From: JAGTVG01 sp942491935
Lineage (GTDB): Bacteria; Bacteroidota; Bacteroidia; Cytophagales; Cyclobacteriaceae
Direction of reading: 5' to 3'
Assembly: GCA_942491935.1 (NCBI GenBank)
Contig: CALOCZ010000028.1
Span: 1-64,000, forward strand
DNA length: 64,000 nucleotides
Below, piece after piece: positions 19,151 to 27,760 of the stretch. A program made the translations under genes and the position numbers. Each line of letters opens with the position of its first letter. The stretch's first letter is position 1. The notes beneath the pieces were generated by a model that did not search any database, was not told where the DNA came from, and saw only the letters and a list, made by a program, of their open reading frames with translations.

Positions 19151-20032
19151 ATGAAAGGTATCGTACTGGCTGGCGGCTCGGGATCGAGACTGTTCCCAAT
19201 AACCATGGGGGTGAGCAAACAACTTTTGCCGATCTACAACAAACCCATGATCTATTACCCGCTTTCGGTACTGATGCTGGCTGGAATCCGCGAGATTCTG
19301 ATCATCACCACCCCCGAGGATAACCCGGCCTTTAAGCGGCTGTTGGGCGATGGTTCTCAATTTGGAATCGAGCTGACCTATGCCATTCAGCCCGAACCCA
19401 GGGGTCTGGCTCAGGCCTTTACCATTGGCCGCGATTTTATAAACGGCGATGCCGTCTGCCTGATTCTGGGGGACAATATCTTCTATGGTCACGACCTGAC
19501 CCTGGACCTGGCCCAAGCCTCCACCCTCTCGCAGGGCGCCATGATTTTTGCCTACTGGGTAGCAGATCCCGAACGTTATGGCGTGGTCTCCTTTGACCAG
19601 GACATGAAGGCCACCGGGATCGTAGAAAAACCCAAACAGCCCAAGTCCCACTATGCCGTGCCGGGTCTGTATTTCTACGATAACCGGGTCTGTGATATAG
19701 CGGCCAGCCTGGCGCCTTCGGCGCGGGGCGAATATGAGATTACCGATGTCAACAAACACTATTTGGAGCAGGGTGACCTGAAGGTCAAGATTATGGGGCG
19801 CGGCATGGCCTGGCTGGATACGGGCACCTTCGAGTCGCTGGTGCAGGCCACCAATTTTGTCGAGACCATTGAACAGCGCCAGGGTCTGAAGATTGCCTGT
19901 CTGGAAGAAATCGCCTATTTTAAGGGCTTTATTGATGCCGCCCAGCTTGAGAAGCAGGCCCGTTCCATGGCCAAAAACGAGTACGGCCAATATCTTCTGG
20001 ACCTTCTGGCCCGCCAACAATCAGAAGCTTGA
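19151..20032 (+). CDS. rfbA: Glucose-1-phosphate thymidylyltransferase
   Basis: Makes dTDP-glucose from glucose-1-phosphate and dTTP, the first step to dTDP-rhamnose and other deoxysugars. It has 293 residues from ATG 19151, with AGAGGAG upstream. Motifs: the nucleotide-binding GIVLAGGSGSRLFPIT with the catalytic Lys region SKQLLPIYNKPMIYYPL, LGDNIFYG with the metal-binding Asp, and GRGMAWLDTGTFESL. The rfbB, rfbC and rfbD genes are not adjacent, so the rest of the sugar pathway lies elsewhere. The terminator before it separates it from the amidohydrolase operon. Confidence 0.95.
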   Translation: MKGIVLAGGSGSRLFPITMGVSKQLLPIYNKPMIYYPLSVLMLAGIREILIITTPEDNPAFKRLLGDGSQFGIELTYAIQPEPRGLAQAFTIGRDFINGDAVCLILGDNIFYGHDLTLDLAQASTLSQGAMIFAYWVADPERYGVVSFDQDMKATGIVEKPKQPKSHYAVPGLYFYDNRVCDIAASLAPSARGEYEITDVNKHYLEQGDLKVKIMGRGMAWLDTGTFESLVQATNFVETIEQRQGLKIACLEEIAYFKGFIDAAQLEKQARSMAKNEYGQYLLDLLARQQSEA

Positions 20033-20093
20033 TGATCCCGCCCCCGCTTTTGGGGTAGAATTGCCTCGAACCAGCAGTTTGGAGAAACAGGTC

Positions 20094-21101
20094 ATGAATG
20101 AATTCCAATTAATGATCCATCGGCTTAAACGGTTTTTGTCGCAATTGGGCAGCTCGGGCGGTAGCGGTGGCGTCAAGAAGAACCCGGGCCGTCCCGACTT
20201 GAAGATGTGCCCCATCTGCCGCAACCTGGTTGCCTCCAAATCGACCAGCTGCGAGTATTGCAAGGCCGATCTGGACCCCAAACCCCAGCCGACCCGCAAC
20301 CTGGATGGCAGCTCTACCGGTCAGCCCATCAACCCGTCCTACATTGTCTTTGGTCTGTGCTGTCTGGTTTATTTCCTTACTACCACTCTTTCGGGCAAGG
20401 TAGAGGATTATAATCTGGTCAGCGAGCTGTGGAGCCCCGAGGCCACCGTGCTCATTCGCACCGGGGCCAACTTTTTGCCCCAGACCCTGTATCAGGTGCC
20501 GCTGGCTCAGCGTTTCGCGATTATTATCGAAAACTACGAATGGTGGCGTATCGCCACCTACATGTTCCTGCATGGCAGCCTGATGCATATTTTCTTTAAT
20601 CTTTCCGCCCTTGGCCAGCTGGGGGGCATGACCTGGGGCAGCTTTGGCACGCGGCGTTTCTGGCTGATCTCCTTTCTGACCGGCATGGCCGGTGGCCTGC
20701 TCAGTATCCTTGCGGCGGTGGTGGGTCTGCAACCGGGATTTTCGGTTGGCTTCTCCGGTGCCCTGTTCGGTTATATAGGCGCCAATTATTATTACTTTAA
20801 GAATCACGGTTTGCCGGAGGTGGCCGAACGGTTGAAGAAGTTCATGATCTGGGGGAACCTGATCTTTATTGGACTGACCGTTTTCTTCAGGCTCATGCCA
20901 GGTCCTACCAGCTTTGGTATCGACAATGCGGCCCACATCGGCGGTATGTTGATGGGTCTGCTTCTGGGCAAAATTTTCGATCTGCGCTGGGTCAGGATCC
21001 TTCCGCCTGTGGTTGAACGGCTGATTCTTACTGCCTGCGTGCTTTTCTGGTGTTTCGGCCTGTTCCGTTGCGGTCAGTACATCTATTCCTGGCTGGGGTG
21101 A
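20094..21101 (+). CDS. Rhomboid intramembrane serine protease with N-terminal zinc ribbon
   Basis: Membrane protease of 335 residues from ATG 20094 (GGAG upstream). A cytoplasmic N-terminal zinc ribbon (two CxxC pairs, CPIC and CEYC, about residues 39-56) precedes the membrane part. A transmembrane helix and a loop follow, then the rhomboid core: FLHGSLMHIFFNL, the catalytic Ser in GFSGALFGYIGA (about residue 221) and the catalytic His in DNAAHIGGMLMG (about residue 280). The Ser-His dyad is intact, so activity is expected. The gene sits three bases upstream of queF, probably in one transcript, though no functional link to queuosine is known. Confidence 0.93.
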   Translation: MNEFQLMIHRLKRFLSQLGSSGGSGGVKKNPGRPDLKMCPICRNLVASKSTSCEYCKADLDPKPQPTRNLDGSSTGQPINPSYIVFGLCCLVYFLTTTLSGKVEDYNLVSELWSPEATVLIRTGANFLPQTLYQVPLAQRFAIIIENYEWWRIATYMFLHGSLMHIFFNLSALGQLGGMTWGSFGTRRFWLISFLTGMAGGLLSILAAVVGLQPGFSVGFSGALFGYIGANYYYFKNHGLPEVAERLKKFMIWGNLIFIGLTVFFRLMPGPTSFGIDNAAHIGGMLMGLLLGKIFDLRWVRILPPVVERLILTACVLFWCFGLFRCGQYIYSWLG

Positions 21102-21104
21102 TCT

Positions 21105-21905
21105 ATGGGCAGTGGTATCAACGATTTGGGCTTGAAGCTGGGCCGTCAGACCAGCGATGCCGGGCTTGACCCCATCCCCCGCAGCCTGGGCCGGAATGAG
21201 CTTGATTCCCAGCCAGATTTTTTCGGTTTTGACCTGTGGAACGCCTGGGAGGTCAGCTTCCTTTTAGCTTCGGGAAAGCCGCTGGTGTTGCATATGCAGG
21301 TCACCTATGGGTCCGACAGCCCCTACATGGTCGAGTCCAAGAGTTTTAAGCTCTTCCTCAATAGTTTTAATAACCAGGAATTCAAGGATGTCAACGCTTT
21401 TGCCCTGGTTGTCCGCAATGCCCTGAGCCAATGTGTCGGCACCGGGGTCGGGTTGACCTTTTATGCGCCAGACCAGTCACCGGCCCGGGTCGGGCTGCCA
21501 GGATTGCTGTTGGATGATCTGGCCTATAGACCGGTGGCCTGTGAGCAGCGTGGTGACAAGATTCGGGTTAGCGGCCAGAAAGGCGATTTTGCCTTTTATT
21601 CTCATCTGCTGCGTTCCAATTGTCCGGTCACCAATCAACCGGATTGGGGCAGTGTTCTGATCCAGGGAACCGGGAACTTTCCCGAAGCGGAATCCCTGCT
21701 GGATTATGTCATCAGTTATCGCAACCACCAGGGCTTTCACGAATCCTGTTGCGAAATGATTTTTGCCGATCTCAGCGCCAGGCTCAAGCCGGAATTGTTG
21801 ACCGTGAGCTGTTTCTATACCCGACGTGGGGGCCTGGACATCAACCCATGCCGCTCTTCTCAACCGATAAAGCGGATTCAGACCGAACCTGTCTGGCGTC
21901 AATAG
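21105..21905 (+). CDS. queF: NADPH-dependent 7-cyano-7-deazaguanine reductase, long form
   Basis: Reduces preQ0 to preQ1 in queuosine synthesis. The 266 residues fit the two-module (YqcD-type) form. The QueF motif ESKSFKLFLNSF lies in the N-terminal half; the catalytic Cys is in SNCPVTNQPDWGS (about residue 173), with HESCCEMIFADL and YTRRGGLDINP for substrate binding in the C-terminal half. GGGG lies upstream of the ATG. It begins three bases after the rhomboid gene stop. With queE and queC on the other strand 8 kb away, it supplies the preQ1 branch; Tgt, QueA and QueG are not in the window. Confidence 0.95.
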   Translation: MGSGINDLGLKLGRQTSDAGLDPIPRSLGRNELDSQPDFFGFDLWNAWEVSFLLASGKPLVLHMQVTYGSDSPYMVESKSFKLFLNSFNNQEFKDVNAFALVVRNALSQCVGTGVGLTFYAPDQSPARVGLPGLLLDDLAYRPVACEQRGDKIRVSGQKGDFAFYSHLLRSNCPVTNQPDWGSVLIQGTGNFPEAESLLDYVISYRNHQGFHESCCEMIFADLSARLKPELLTVSCFYTRRGGLDINPCRSSQPIKRIQTEPVWRQ

Positions 21906-22036
21906 GTCCGGATTGGTAGGCCTGCCTCCGTTTCGGGGGGCCGCTCTGGGCTCTTGATCTGGGAGATCTCCTGGTGGGCTTCTTTCCCTTTTATTTTCAG
22001 GGAGTTGATGAAAAGGTTTGTTTTTGGCTGATTTTT

Positions 22037-22066
22037 TTGTTTCGGCAACCTGTTTTATTGTATAAT
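22037..22066 (+). promoter_or_regulatory. Sigma-70-like promoter candidate
   Basis: TTGTTT at 22037-22042 and a perfect TATAAT at 22061-22066 are separated by 18 bases. It points into the stretch that has no recognised gene, so it may drive a small RNA or an unrecognised short gene. Confidence 0.4.
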
Positions 22067-22686
22067 GTGGCTTGAATTGGCCGTCAGGCTCAAGTGTATT
22101 CCTTATCCAGGGCATCGGCTCAAAGTTGGATGAGGGAAGACAACAGAAGATCAGTGAAACAGAGAGGTCGGTTAAGCATGGTGTCAGCTTTGGTTTTTAT
22201 GGGTGATTCTCCCTTTGCCGTTGCTGTCGGACAACCTGGCGGAAGTGTCGGGGGGATTGTCGGGATTGCAGACCCGTCCGGGGACAGTGCAGAGTCGTTC
22301 TCAGGTGATGCCGGGTTATCTGGCGAAGGTACCGGACCTTTTACCGGTCATGGCTGCTGTTTTCCTTTTTGGGAGCAGGGGTCGGGGCAGGGGAGAGGTG
22401 TTTGCAAAAATGGGGGGAACCACTGGCCTGAAATAAAAAAATGGAAAATCAACGACCCTTTGGGGTTTTAACAGTTCAGGGAACGGGTCTCTGACCGGTC
22501 CTTGTGAGCAGGAATAAGCAACGGGATAGGGAACACAAAAAGGAGGGTCTGTTACCGGTTCTAGCGAGACCGGACGGGCCAGGCAAACGGATTCTCAGGA
22601 ATTCAGGGACCTGTTCTCTGCCGCCACACCGGCACCCAAACCCAAAGTCCAAAATCGCCGTCCACAAGCAAAATGCCAGGCGGCTC

Positions 22687-22708
22687 GCGACAAAGACTGC
22701 TTTGTCGC
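22687..22708 (+). terminator. Stem-loop, possible terminator
   Basis: A perfect 9-bp stem GCGACAAAG / CTTTGTCGC with a four-base ACTG loop is followed on the plus strand by TAAAAGTTCTTTT. The T-tract is interrupted, so termination is only possible. It lies about 640 bases downstream of the promoter candidate. Confidence 0.4.
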
Positions 22709-23159
22709 TAAAAGTTCTTTTGACAACTGAATCAAGGTGAAGTCTTCCGGCGTCCGTGCCAAAGGGTGGTGGTGTCTTTTCTCATATGCTGATGGGAACT
22801 GATCACTTTCTGGCACGAGATTATGGGGACCAGAAACGGGCTTCTTCTGTAATGGGGGTCGCCTCCGACCGGGTTACGACGCCCGGTTGGGAACCTGTGG
22901 GTATGGCCACGGGGAGTTGCGCCGAAGGAAAAGATCGGGAGGTCTGGGTCCGCATAACATCGGTGCGTCCAGACAGAACCTTCTTGATCCAAGGCCCACA
23001 AGTTCCACTGTCCAATCAACCAACGGGGCAGCCGCTATGGCAAAGCGGGTGTGAGGGTTGACTTTTTTATCGACGCAGTAGATCTTTTTCGGTGGTCTGG
23101 GTACTACCCGTCCGGCGAATTCCGTTCCTGACCTGCAAAATCAGGGGAAACCGATTGGA

Positions 23160-24416
23160 TCAGGCCACTTCCTGGAATTGATCCTGGGCCTGTGAGTTGA
23201 GGGTCTGTTGGGTCAGGAGGCTGTCACACATCTGTAGGATGTTGCTGGTGATCAGCGCAACGGCTCGGTCGGTGGTTTCCAGCAGTTCCTGATCCAGGCC
23301 GGGCTGATCGGACCAGACAACCCTGGTACGCAATTGGCGGCTGATCAGGTTCAGCAGCGGAAGTGCCTGAGCGGGTGAGCCTTGCAGCAGCTGTCTGATG
23401 GCAGACCCGTTAAGTGCCAGGACCCGGGCGCCCTTGGGGCCGACAACGACATCGCGGGTTCGTCTACCTCCGGTGAAAAAGGCCACCTCGCCAACCAGGG
23501 CACCGGATTGCGTGATCCTGGTCTGATGCAAACCACCCGTCTGAACCAGAAGTTCTCCTTCCAGGAGGATGTAGAGCGTACGGGCAATGTGGTCTTTGAG
23601 GATCAGACTCTGACCGTGGCGACAATTGAGGATCTGGCTTTTATGCAGCAGGAGCTTGGAGGCTTTTGGGGAATGGGCAATCGGTTCAAAATCTTGATTA
23701 ATCGCGGCCAGGTTTTTCAGCGTGGCCAGCGCTTTGACATGATAGGTTTCGGGGCCCAGGTTGGCGGCATTAATGGCGCAGGGGTCCCGCCGCATAATCC
23801 GGACAAGGTTCCTGGCCGTGGCGTCACCGGCTGTACGTCGGCTGAAGACGGAGAACATGGGTGAGTTGATTTCTGCGAGGTAATCCAGATCACCACAAAG
23901 GATGGCGATGGGTACCAGTACCCCATTGAAGCGACTGTTGAAGAGTTGGCCATAGGCTCTGAATCCATATTCCTGATTGCGTAACACCAGGTGGGGTTCG
24001 CATTTTGCCAGGATCAATTCGATATTGTGATCGGCGGCAAGCGCAAAGGTTCTCAGGCAGAGTTGAAGCCCCACATCGGTACCGCGATACTCTTTGCGGA
24101 CCACGAGCCGGGTCGTGATGGCAATCTGGCTTTGATCAAGGTGGTCGGAAAAGAGGCCCATCTGATATTCAATCTGTGCCGCATCATTGAAGTGATGTTG
24201 CCAGCCCATGGTCAAGCGCAGGGTGCCGACCAGCTGCCCCTTATCTTCAGCCACCAGGATGGTTGAGTTCTGGTCAAATTCATCGTAGAGAAAGCGGTTC
24301 TGGTGATCGGCCTCATCCAGAAAGACGTTCTGGTCTTCCACATAGATTTCATATCGCAGGCGAAAGACCTGTTCTTTATCCACCCGACTGGTGACGGTAC
24401 GAAAGGTGACGGTCAT
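23160..24416 (-). CDS. GNAT-type acyltransferase fused to a cyclic-nucleotide-binding domain
   Basis: A 418-residue protein from ATG 24416 (GGAG upstream). The N-terminal half resembles the GNAT/autoinducer-synthase-like and FeeM N-acyltransferase group. It shows VFRLRYEIYVEDQNVF, then ILVAEDKGQLVGTLRLTM, the acceptor strand ITTRLVVRKEYRGTDVGLQL, and AKCEPHLVLRNQEYGF. The C-terminal half (about 265-370) is a cNMP-binding fold (SLILKDHIARTLYILLEGELLV; GALVGEVAFFTGGRRTRDVVV) with the GE..FF phosphate-binding cassette. This suggests an acyltransferase gated by a cyclic nucleotide or acting as a sensor, which is inference. It is the last gene with the GC-rich signature before the suspected join. 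Confidence 0.75.
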   Translation of the reverse strand: MTVTFRTVTSRVDKEQVFRLRYEIYVEDQNVFLDEADHQNRFLYDEFDQNSTILVAEDKGQLVGTLRLTMGWQHHFNDAAQIEYQMGLFSDHLDQSQIAITTRLVVRKEYRGTDVGLQLCLRTFALAADHNIELILAKCEPHLVLRNQEYGFRAYGQLFNSRFNGVLVPIAILCGDLDYLAEINSPMFSVFSRRTAGDATARNLVRIMRRDPCAINAANLGPETYHVKALATLKNLAAINQDFEPIAHSPKASKLLLHKSQILNCRHGQSLILKDHIARTLYILLEGELLVQTGGLHQTRITQSGALVGEVAFFTGGRRTRDVVVGPKGARVLALNGSAIRQLLQGSPAQALPLLNLISRQLRTRVVWSDQPGLDQELLETTDRAVALITSNILQMCDSLLTQQTLNSQAQDQFQEVA

Positions 24417-24539
24417 ATCCTTGCTCCAAAGGGTTTTCTTGAGCCAGCGGAACCCGGAATCGAGGGTGAGCGCAGAGGGGCCAGACCCCAAACCGACGCC
24501 AACCATCTGAGGTCCCTATTTTCTTTACCGTCCCCGAGC

Positions 24540-24570
24540 TGAAGGCCTACGTCTGAGAAGCTATTCTTTT
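24540..24570. other. Suspected contig join between two genomes
   Basis: Left of this point all genes are GC-rich with intact frames. Right of it composition falls abruptly, and the first gene, read from the right, is a Bacteroidota flavodoxin/ferredoxin protein ending at 24569. The bases between the two coding signatures show no insertion sequence, integrase, tRNA or repeat that would explain a natural boundary. Confidence 0.75.
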
Positions 24571-25631
24571 AGTCCAACCTCGAAAATTTTCTCGGGGCTT
24601 TATAGCGTCTCCAAAATCTGAATTTGGTCAGGGAAGTCCATGTGATTATATAGTTGATCCACCTATAGCGTAGTAAGTAATGCATTAATCCATATCCGAA
24701 AAGATGATCCATATTCCGACTGCGAACTGCACAGCGGAATATATATAAGAATATCCGGAGGAGATAATATCTTCCGGAATGATATTGTATCTTATTAAAA
24801 TTCCAGTCAGCAATACCGGGATCATCGTGAAAGCCAGCCACCATAATAAAAAAATAAAAGCATGTCCTGTTTCAATGGCCCTTTCCGGGCAGTAGTTCAT
24901 GCAATGCATACAGCTTTCGCATTTGTAGGTCCAGAAGGGCCTCTTATCAACAAGTTTTATGGCATTTACCGGACAGTCTTTTATACATTTATCACAATTA
25001 TTACATGCATAGCTGGCAAAATAGGTTTTTGACAAGGCAAACCTGCCAAATAAATAATACAATACCGATATAGGACTTATCAGGATATCAATTGGTATTC
25101 CCCAGAATGCCTGATATACTTTCTCCCCATCAAGAATTTTATTAGTAAACTGGTCCGTGATTTTCTTACATCGAAGAAATATAGAATCAACGACTTTTTT
25201 TCTTAGACCCGGGTGTACTGATATCCAGTTTGAAGGCAAGTCCAGAGGTTGGTAGCCTATGCATTTATATCCTTTTAACCAGAGCATTAATGCCGGCCAC
25301 CATAAGGCAAGTCCACTCATGCCGGGTGTGAATATTTTATACAGCTTCATTCCCGCCCGGGTATTTAGAAGAAATATCTTTGTATTTGGAGATTTTGGGA
25401 ACCGTCTGAGAAAGTCTATTACAATTGGAGGGGTATTGAAACCATGTGTTGGAAAACAAAACCTACTAATGTGTTCTTATCGAATGCTTTGACCGGTACA
25501 GGAGTATCTTTCTCAATCCGGATTATTTCATTTCTAACGTCCCTTTCTTCGGCATTATGAGCGATCCAGTGGCTTGCAGTTTTGGCATTTCCTGTTCCTG
25601 AGAAAAAGTATATGATCAGCCTTTTGTACAT
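24569..25631 (-). pseudogene. EFR1-type flavodoxin/ferredoxin protein, two frameshifts
   Basis: A Bacteroidota-type electron-transfer protein. Its N-terminal flavodoxin part has the FMN-binding IIYFFSGTGNAKTASHWI. A middle hydrophobic region follows, then two 4Fe-4S clusters (CNNCDKCIKDCP and CESCMHCMNYCP) and a C-terminal tail ending FWRRYKAPRK. The gene is split over three frames. A run of four A at 25458-25461 needs one more base to join GF to CFPTHGFN. A run of four A at 24699-24702 needs one more to join IWIIF to FGYGLMHYLLRY. Both are single-base homopolymer losses, so sequencing error is more likely than true inactivation. The stop is right at the suspected contig join. Confidence 0.85.
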
Positions 25632-25667
25632 ATAAAAGTCAAGCGGCAGATTATCTGCTCAAAATCT

Positions 25668-26132
25668 TTATGAAAGATCGATAAAAAGTTCGTTATTATC
25701 CAGTAATGTTCGAAATGTCAGGATGCTATCAGGTGCCGGTCCCTTGACTACCTTGCCATCCAGATCAAATTCCGAATGGCTGAAACTGACACACCATAAG
25801 ATCTTTTTATCTGGTTTGTACTCAAGTTCCCGGCCTCCATGGGTACACTTGTCCTCATAGGTTTTGTATTCATTTGCGGATTCATGAATTATTATAAGGT
25901 TCTTCTCTTTGTCTGGAATATCCAGTTGAATTGAATTACCCACATCCTTCAATATCGGAACCTGATCGAGTGATACCCTTAAAGTATCTTCATCAACAGA
26001 ATAACTGTGATCTGGAGCAACAAATGTATCAGAATTTCCGCTTATGGCCTTACATCCATTCAGAATAGTGGATCCACAAATAGAACAAACAGTCAGGGCG
26101 GTACCTGTTTTTAAAAATTCATTTCTTTTCAT
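25668..26132 (-). CDS. Rieske-type 2Fe-2S protein with altered second cluster motif
   Basis: A 154-residue exported protein with a Tat- or Sec-like N-terminus (KRNEFLKTGTALTVCSICG) and a possible lipobox NGC. The Rieske domain (about 50-154) keeps the first ligand motif KCTHGG and the family ending SEFDLDGKVVKGPA. The second ligand motif, normally CxxH, reads CVSFSH. The Cys is present, Phe stands where the His ligand is expected, and a His follows two residues later. Cluster binding is therefore uncertain. The altered codons were read directly and cannot be explained by one indel. It lies next to the flavodoxin/ferredoxin gene, so a redox link is possible. Confidence 0.75.
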   Translation of the reverse strand: MKRNEFLKTGTALTVCSICGSTILNGCKAISGNSDTFVAPDHSYSVDEDTLRVSLDQVPILKDVGNSIQLDIPDKEKNLIIIHESANEYKTYEDKCTHGGRELEYKPDKKILWCVSFSHSEFDLDGKVVKGPAPDSILTFRTLLDNNELFIDLS

Positions 26133-26298
26133 ATGATTTCAGGTTTCTAAAAAATGATTTGGCGTTAATCTATAGTACGATTTAACAGAATCGGATGGTT
26201 GCAATTTATGTGTTTTTCTTTATACTACCGGGAAATAATGATAAGAAACATTAGTTTTCATCTGGTTAAAAACAAAGCTAGAAAACCTGAAAAAAATA

Positions 26299-27381
26299 CT
26301 ACCAATCCAGAGTTTCTTCAATATATTGAATGAGTTGATCCGCCATTTTCCGATTGTCTGCTACCCTGGGATGTCCCGGCTTGTTGATATAAGGGAAAAA
26401 GATGGTATGCAGGTTCCGGTCATCCAGGTTTTCCACAGCAGTAGTGACATATCCCGGCCAGGGTGAATCTTCCCTGGTTGCATCCATACTTCCCAAAGCA
26501 CAGATAATGGGAGTCTCAGGGTAGACATCGCGTAATTTCGAGATAAAATCGACATAGGAGGAGATTATCTTCTCCTCATCCGGGGCATCCTTCCCAAATC
26601 TCTGCTCAAATGTTGGTTCTTCAGGCATATTCACCAGCCAGGAATCATTTTGAAACAGGTTCACAACGACAAGGTCAGGCTGCACCCGGTAGAAATCCCA
26701 TTTGCTTTCAGGATCGGAAGGATCCAGCCGGTCATACATTTCCGGCATGATCAGTGGGAACCAGCTGATCATAATCCCGATTCCGGATCGAACAGTACCG
26801 TAATAATCTGCATTGAAATGTCTGGTAGTGATGGCACCATAGGTATTGTAATTATTGGTATAAATACTGTCTGGTGAATCCCCTCCAGTCATGTCTTCAA
26901 TAGCATATCCGGCCGTGATCGAATTGCCAAAAAATTCAATGATCTTTTTGTCTCTTTGTGGCAATTCCAATACTTTACCATTAGTAATTTCAAATCCTAA
27001 AAACGACGTTTTACCCCAATCCCATTCGGAGCGTTTGATTAATTTTACAGTATGCGGACCATCTGGTAAGCCTTTTGCAAGTGTATACAATCGTTCCGTA
27101 GTATCGAGCCTGATATATCTCAGGCTGTCATCATCAATGACAATGTTAAAGTAATTCTCTCCGTTTTCATCTTTGAGTTTTGCTTTCAGTTCTTCCCCTT
27201 CAAACCTTATTTCAATTTGCGTCCCAGGCCAGTAGATCTCAGGAGCATTAGTGTTTTCAAAATTTATTCGGCCGGTATACCGGATCAATTGATTATTAGG
27301 AGAAACGGTAACATTTGACTCCGAAGCAGCTAATAAAAGTGAAAGGACAAGTAATATAGCTAGATAGAGTTGGATTTTCAT
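26299..27381 (-). CDS. SGNH/GDSL esterase, carbohydrate esterase family 2-like
   Basis: Secreted esterase of 360 residues, probably removing acetyl groups from polysaccharides such as xylan. It has a signal peptide (KIQLYLAILLVLSLLLAAS), then an N-terminal beta-sandwich (about 25-130, WPGTQIEIRFEGEELKAKL) typical of CE2. The SGNH hydrolase domain follows with catalytic Ser in IEFFGNSITAGY, NLFQNDSW as block III, and catalytic His in HPRVADNRKMADQL near the C-terminus. The frame is intact. Upstream, between it and the DUF4412 gene, lies an 18-bp palindromic motif. No polysaccharide-utilisation partners are adjacent. Confidence 0.85.
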   Translation of the reverse strand: MKIQLYLAILLVLSLLLAASESNVTVSPNNQLIRYTGRINFENTNAPEIYWPGTQIEIRFEGEELKAKLKDENGENYFNIVIDDDSLRYIRLDTTERLYTLAKGLPDGPHTVKLIKRSEWDWGKTSFLGFEITNGKVLELPQRDKKIIEFFGNSITAGYAIEDMTGGDSPDSIYTNNYNTYGAITTRHFNADYYGTVRSGIGIMISWFPLIMPEMYDRLDPSDPESKWDFYRVQPDLVVVNLFQNDSWLVNMPEEPTFEQRFGKDAPDEEKIISSYVDFISKLRDVYPETPIICALGSMDATREDSPWPGYVTTAVENLDDRNLHTIFFPYINKPGHPRVADNRKMADQLIQYIEETLDW

Positions 27382-27760
27382 AAGGATACAATTGAGTTTT
27401 TTTAAAAGTCTGGTGATTTATATACTTCATGATTTGCAGTATTAGTCTGATTAATTTTTATAAAATTCGATGAGTAATAATTAAAAGAGCACATAACATT
27501 ATCCAAACCCTAGAATATGTTCAATACTAAACTATTAATAATTGTTTTCAAATTACTGGAACAATACCTGATCCCTACTATCCGAAACAATTTTGACGAC
27601 GTATCATGATATATATCATATCTATTGTTTTGAATTATTGAATTCATTCAATTAAGTTGATGTTTAATGCATTGAATTCAAATCCAACGCAGCAAATAAT
27701 CAGCCTTTTTTAGGCAGATAACAATATTTATTTTTTTAATAAACCAAAACCATCATTCCC
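27382..27760. promoter_or_regulatory. Divergent upstream region of esterase and DUF4412 genes
   Basis: This AT-rich gap holds no gene. It contains the palindromic motif at 27603-27620 (separate entry), about 150 bases before the DUF4412 ATG and 220 before the esterase ATG. Confidence 0.4.
27603..27620 (+). promoter_or_regulatory. Palindromic site ATCATGATATATATCATA, copy 1
   Basis: The core TGATATATATCA is a perfect palindrome resembling a Crp/Fnr-type box (TGAT-N4-ATCA). It is centred about 150 bases upstream of the DUF4412 start. The exact same 18 bases, in the same orientation relative to the gene, lie about 153 bases upstream of the OmpA-type gene start at 30257. Confidence 0.5.

Larger units (their letters stand above)
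21906..23159. other. 1.25 kb GC-rich stretch without recognised genes
   Basis: Open frames exist (for example 22178-22471 plus, Gly/Ser/Pro-rich; 22756-23061 plus), but none shows a domain, a good ribosome binding site or neighbour-like codon use. Visible features are a promoter-like box near 22,050, loosely repeated ACCGGT-containing segments at about 22,465-22,585, and a perfect 9-bp stem-loop at 22,687. It may be a decayed gene, a non-coding RNA or a repeat region. Confidence 0.5.

Noticed and set aside
18518..20020. A 500-codon antisense frame over the second amidohydrolase and rfbA
   Set aside because: Shadow of two well-identified genes and of the terminator between them; no start signal or motif.
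22178..22471. Possible Gly/Ser-rich protein after the promoter box
   Set aside because: No family resemblance, poor codon fit and no good ribosome binding site.
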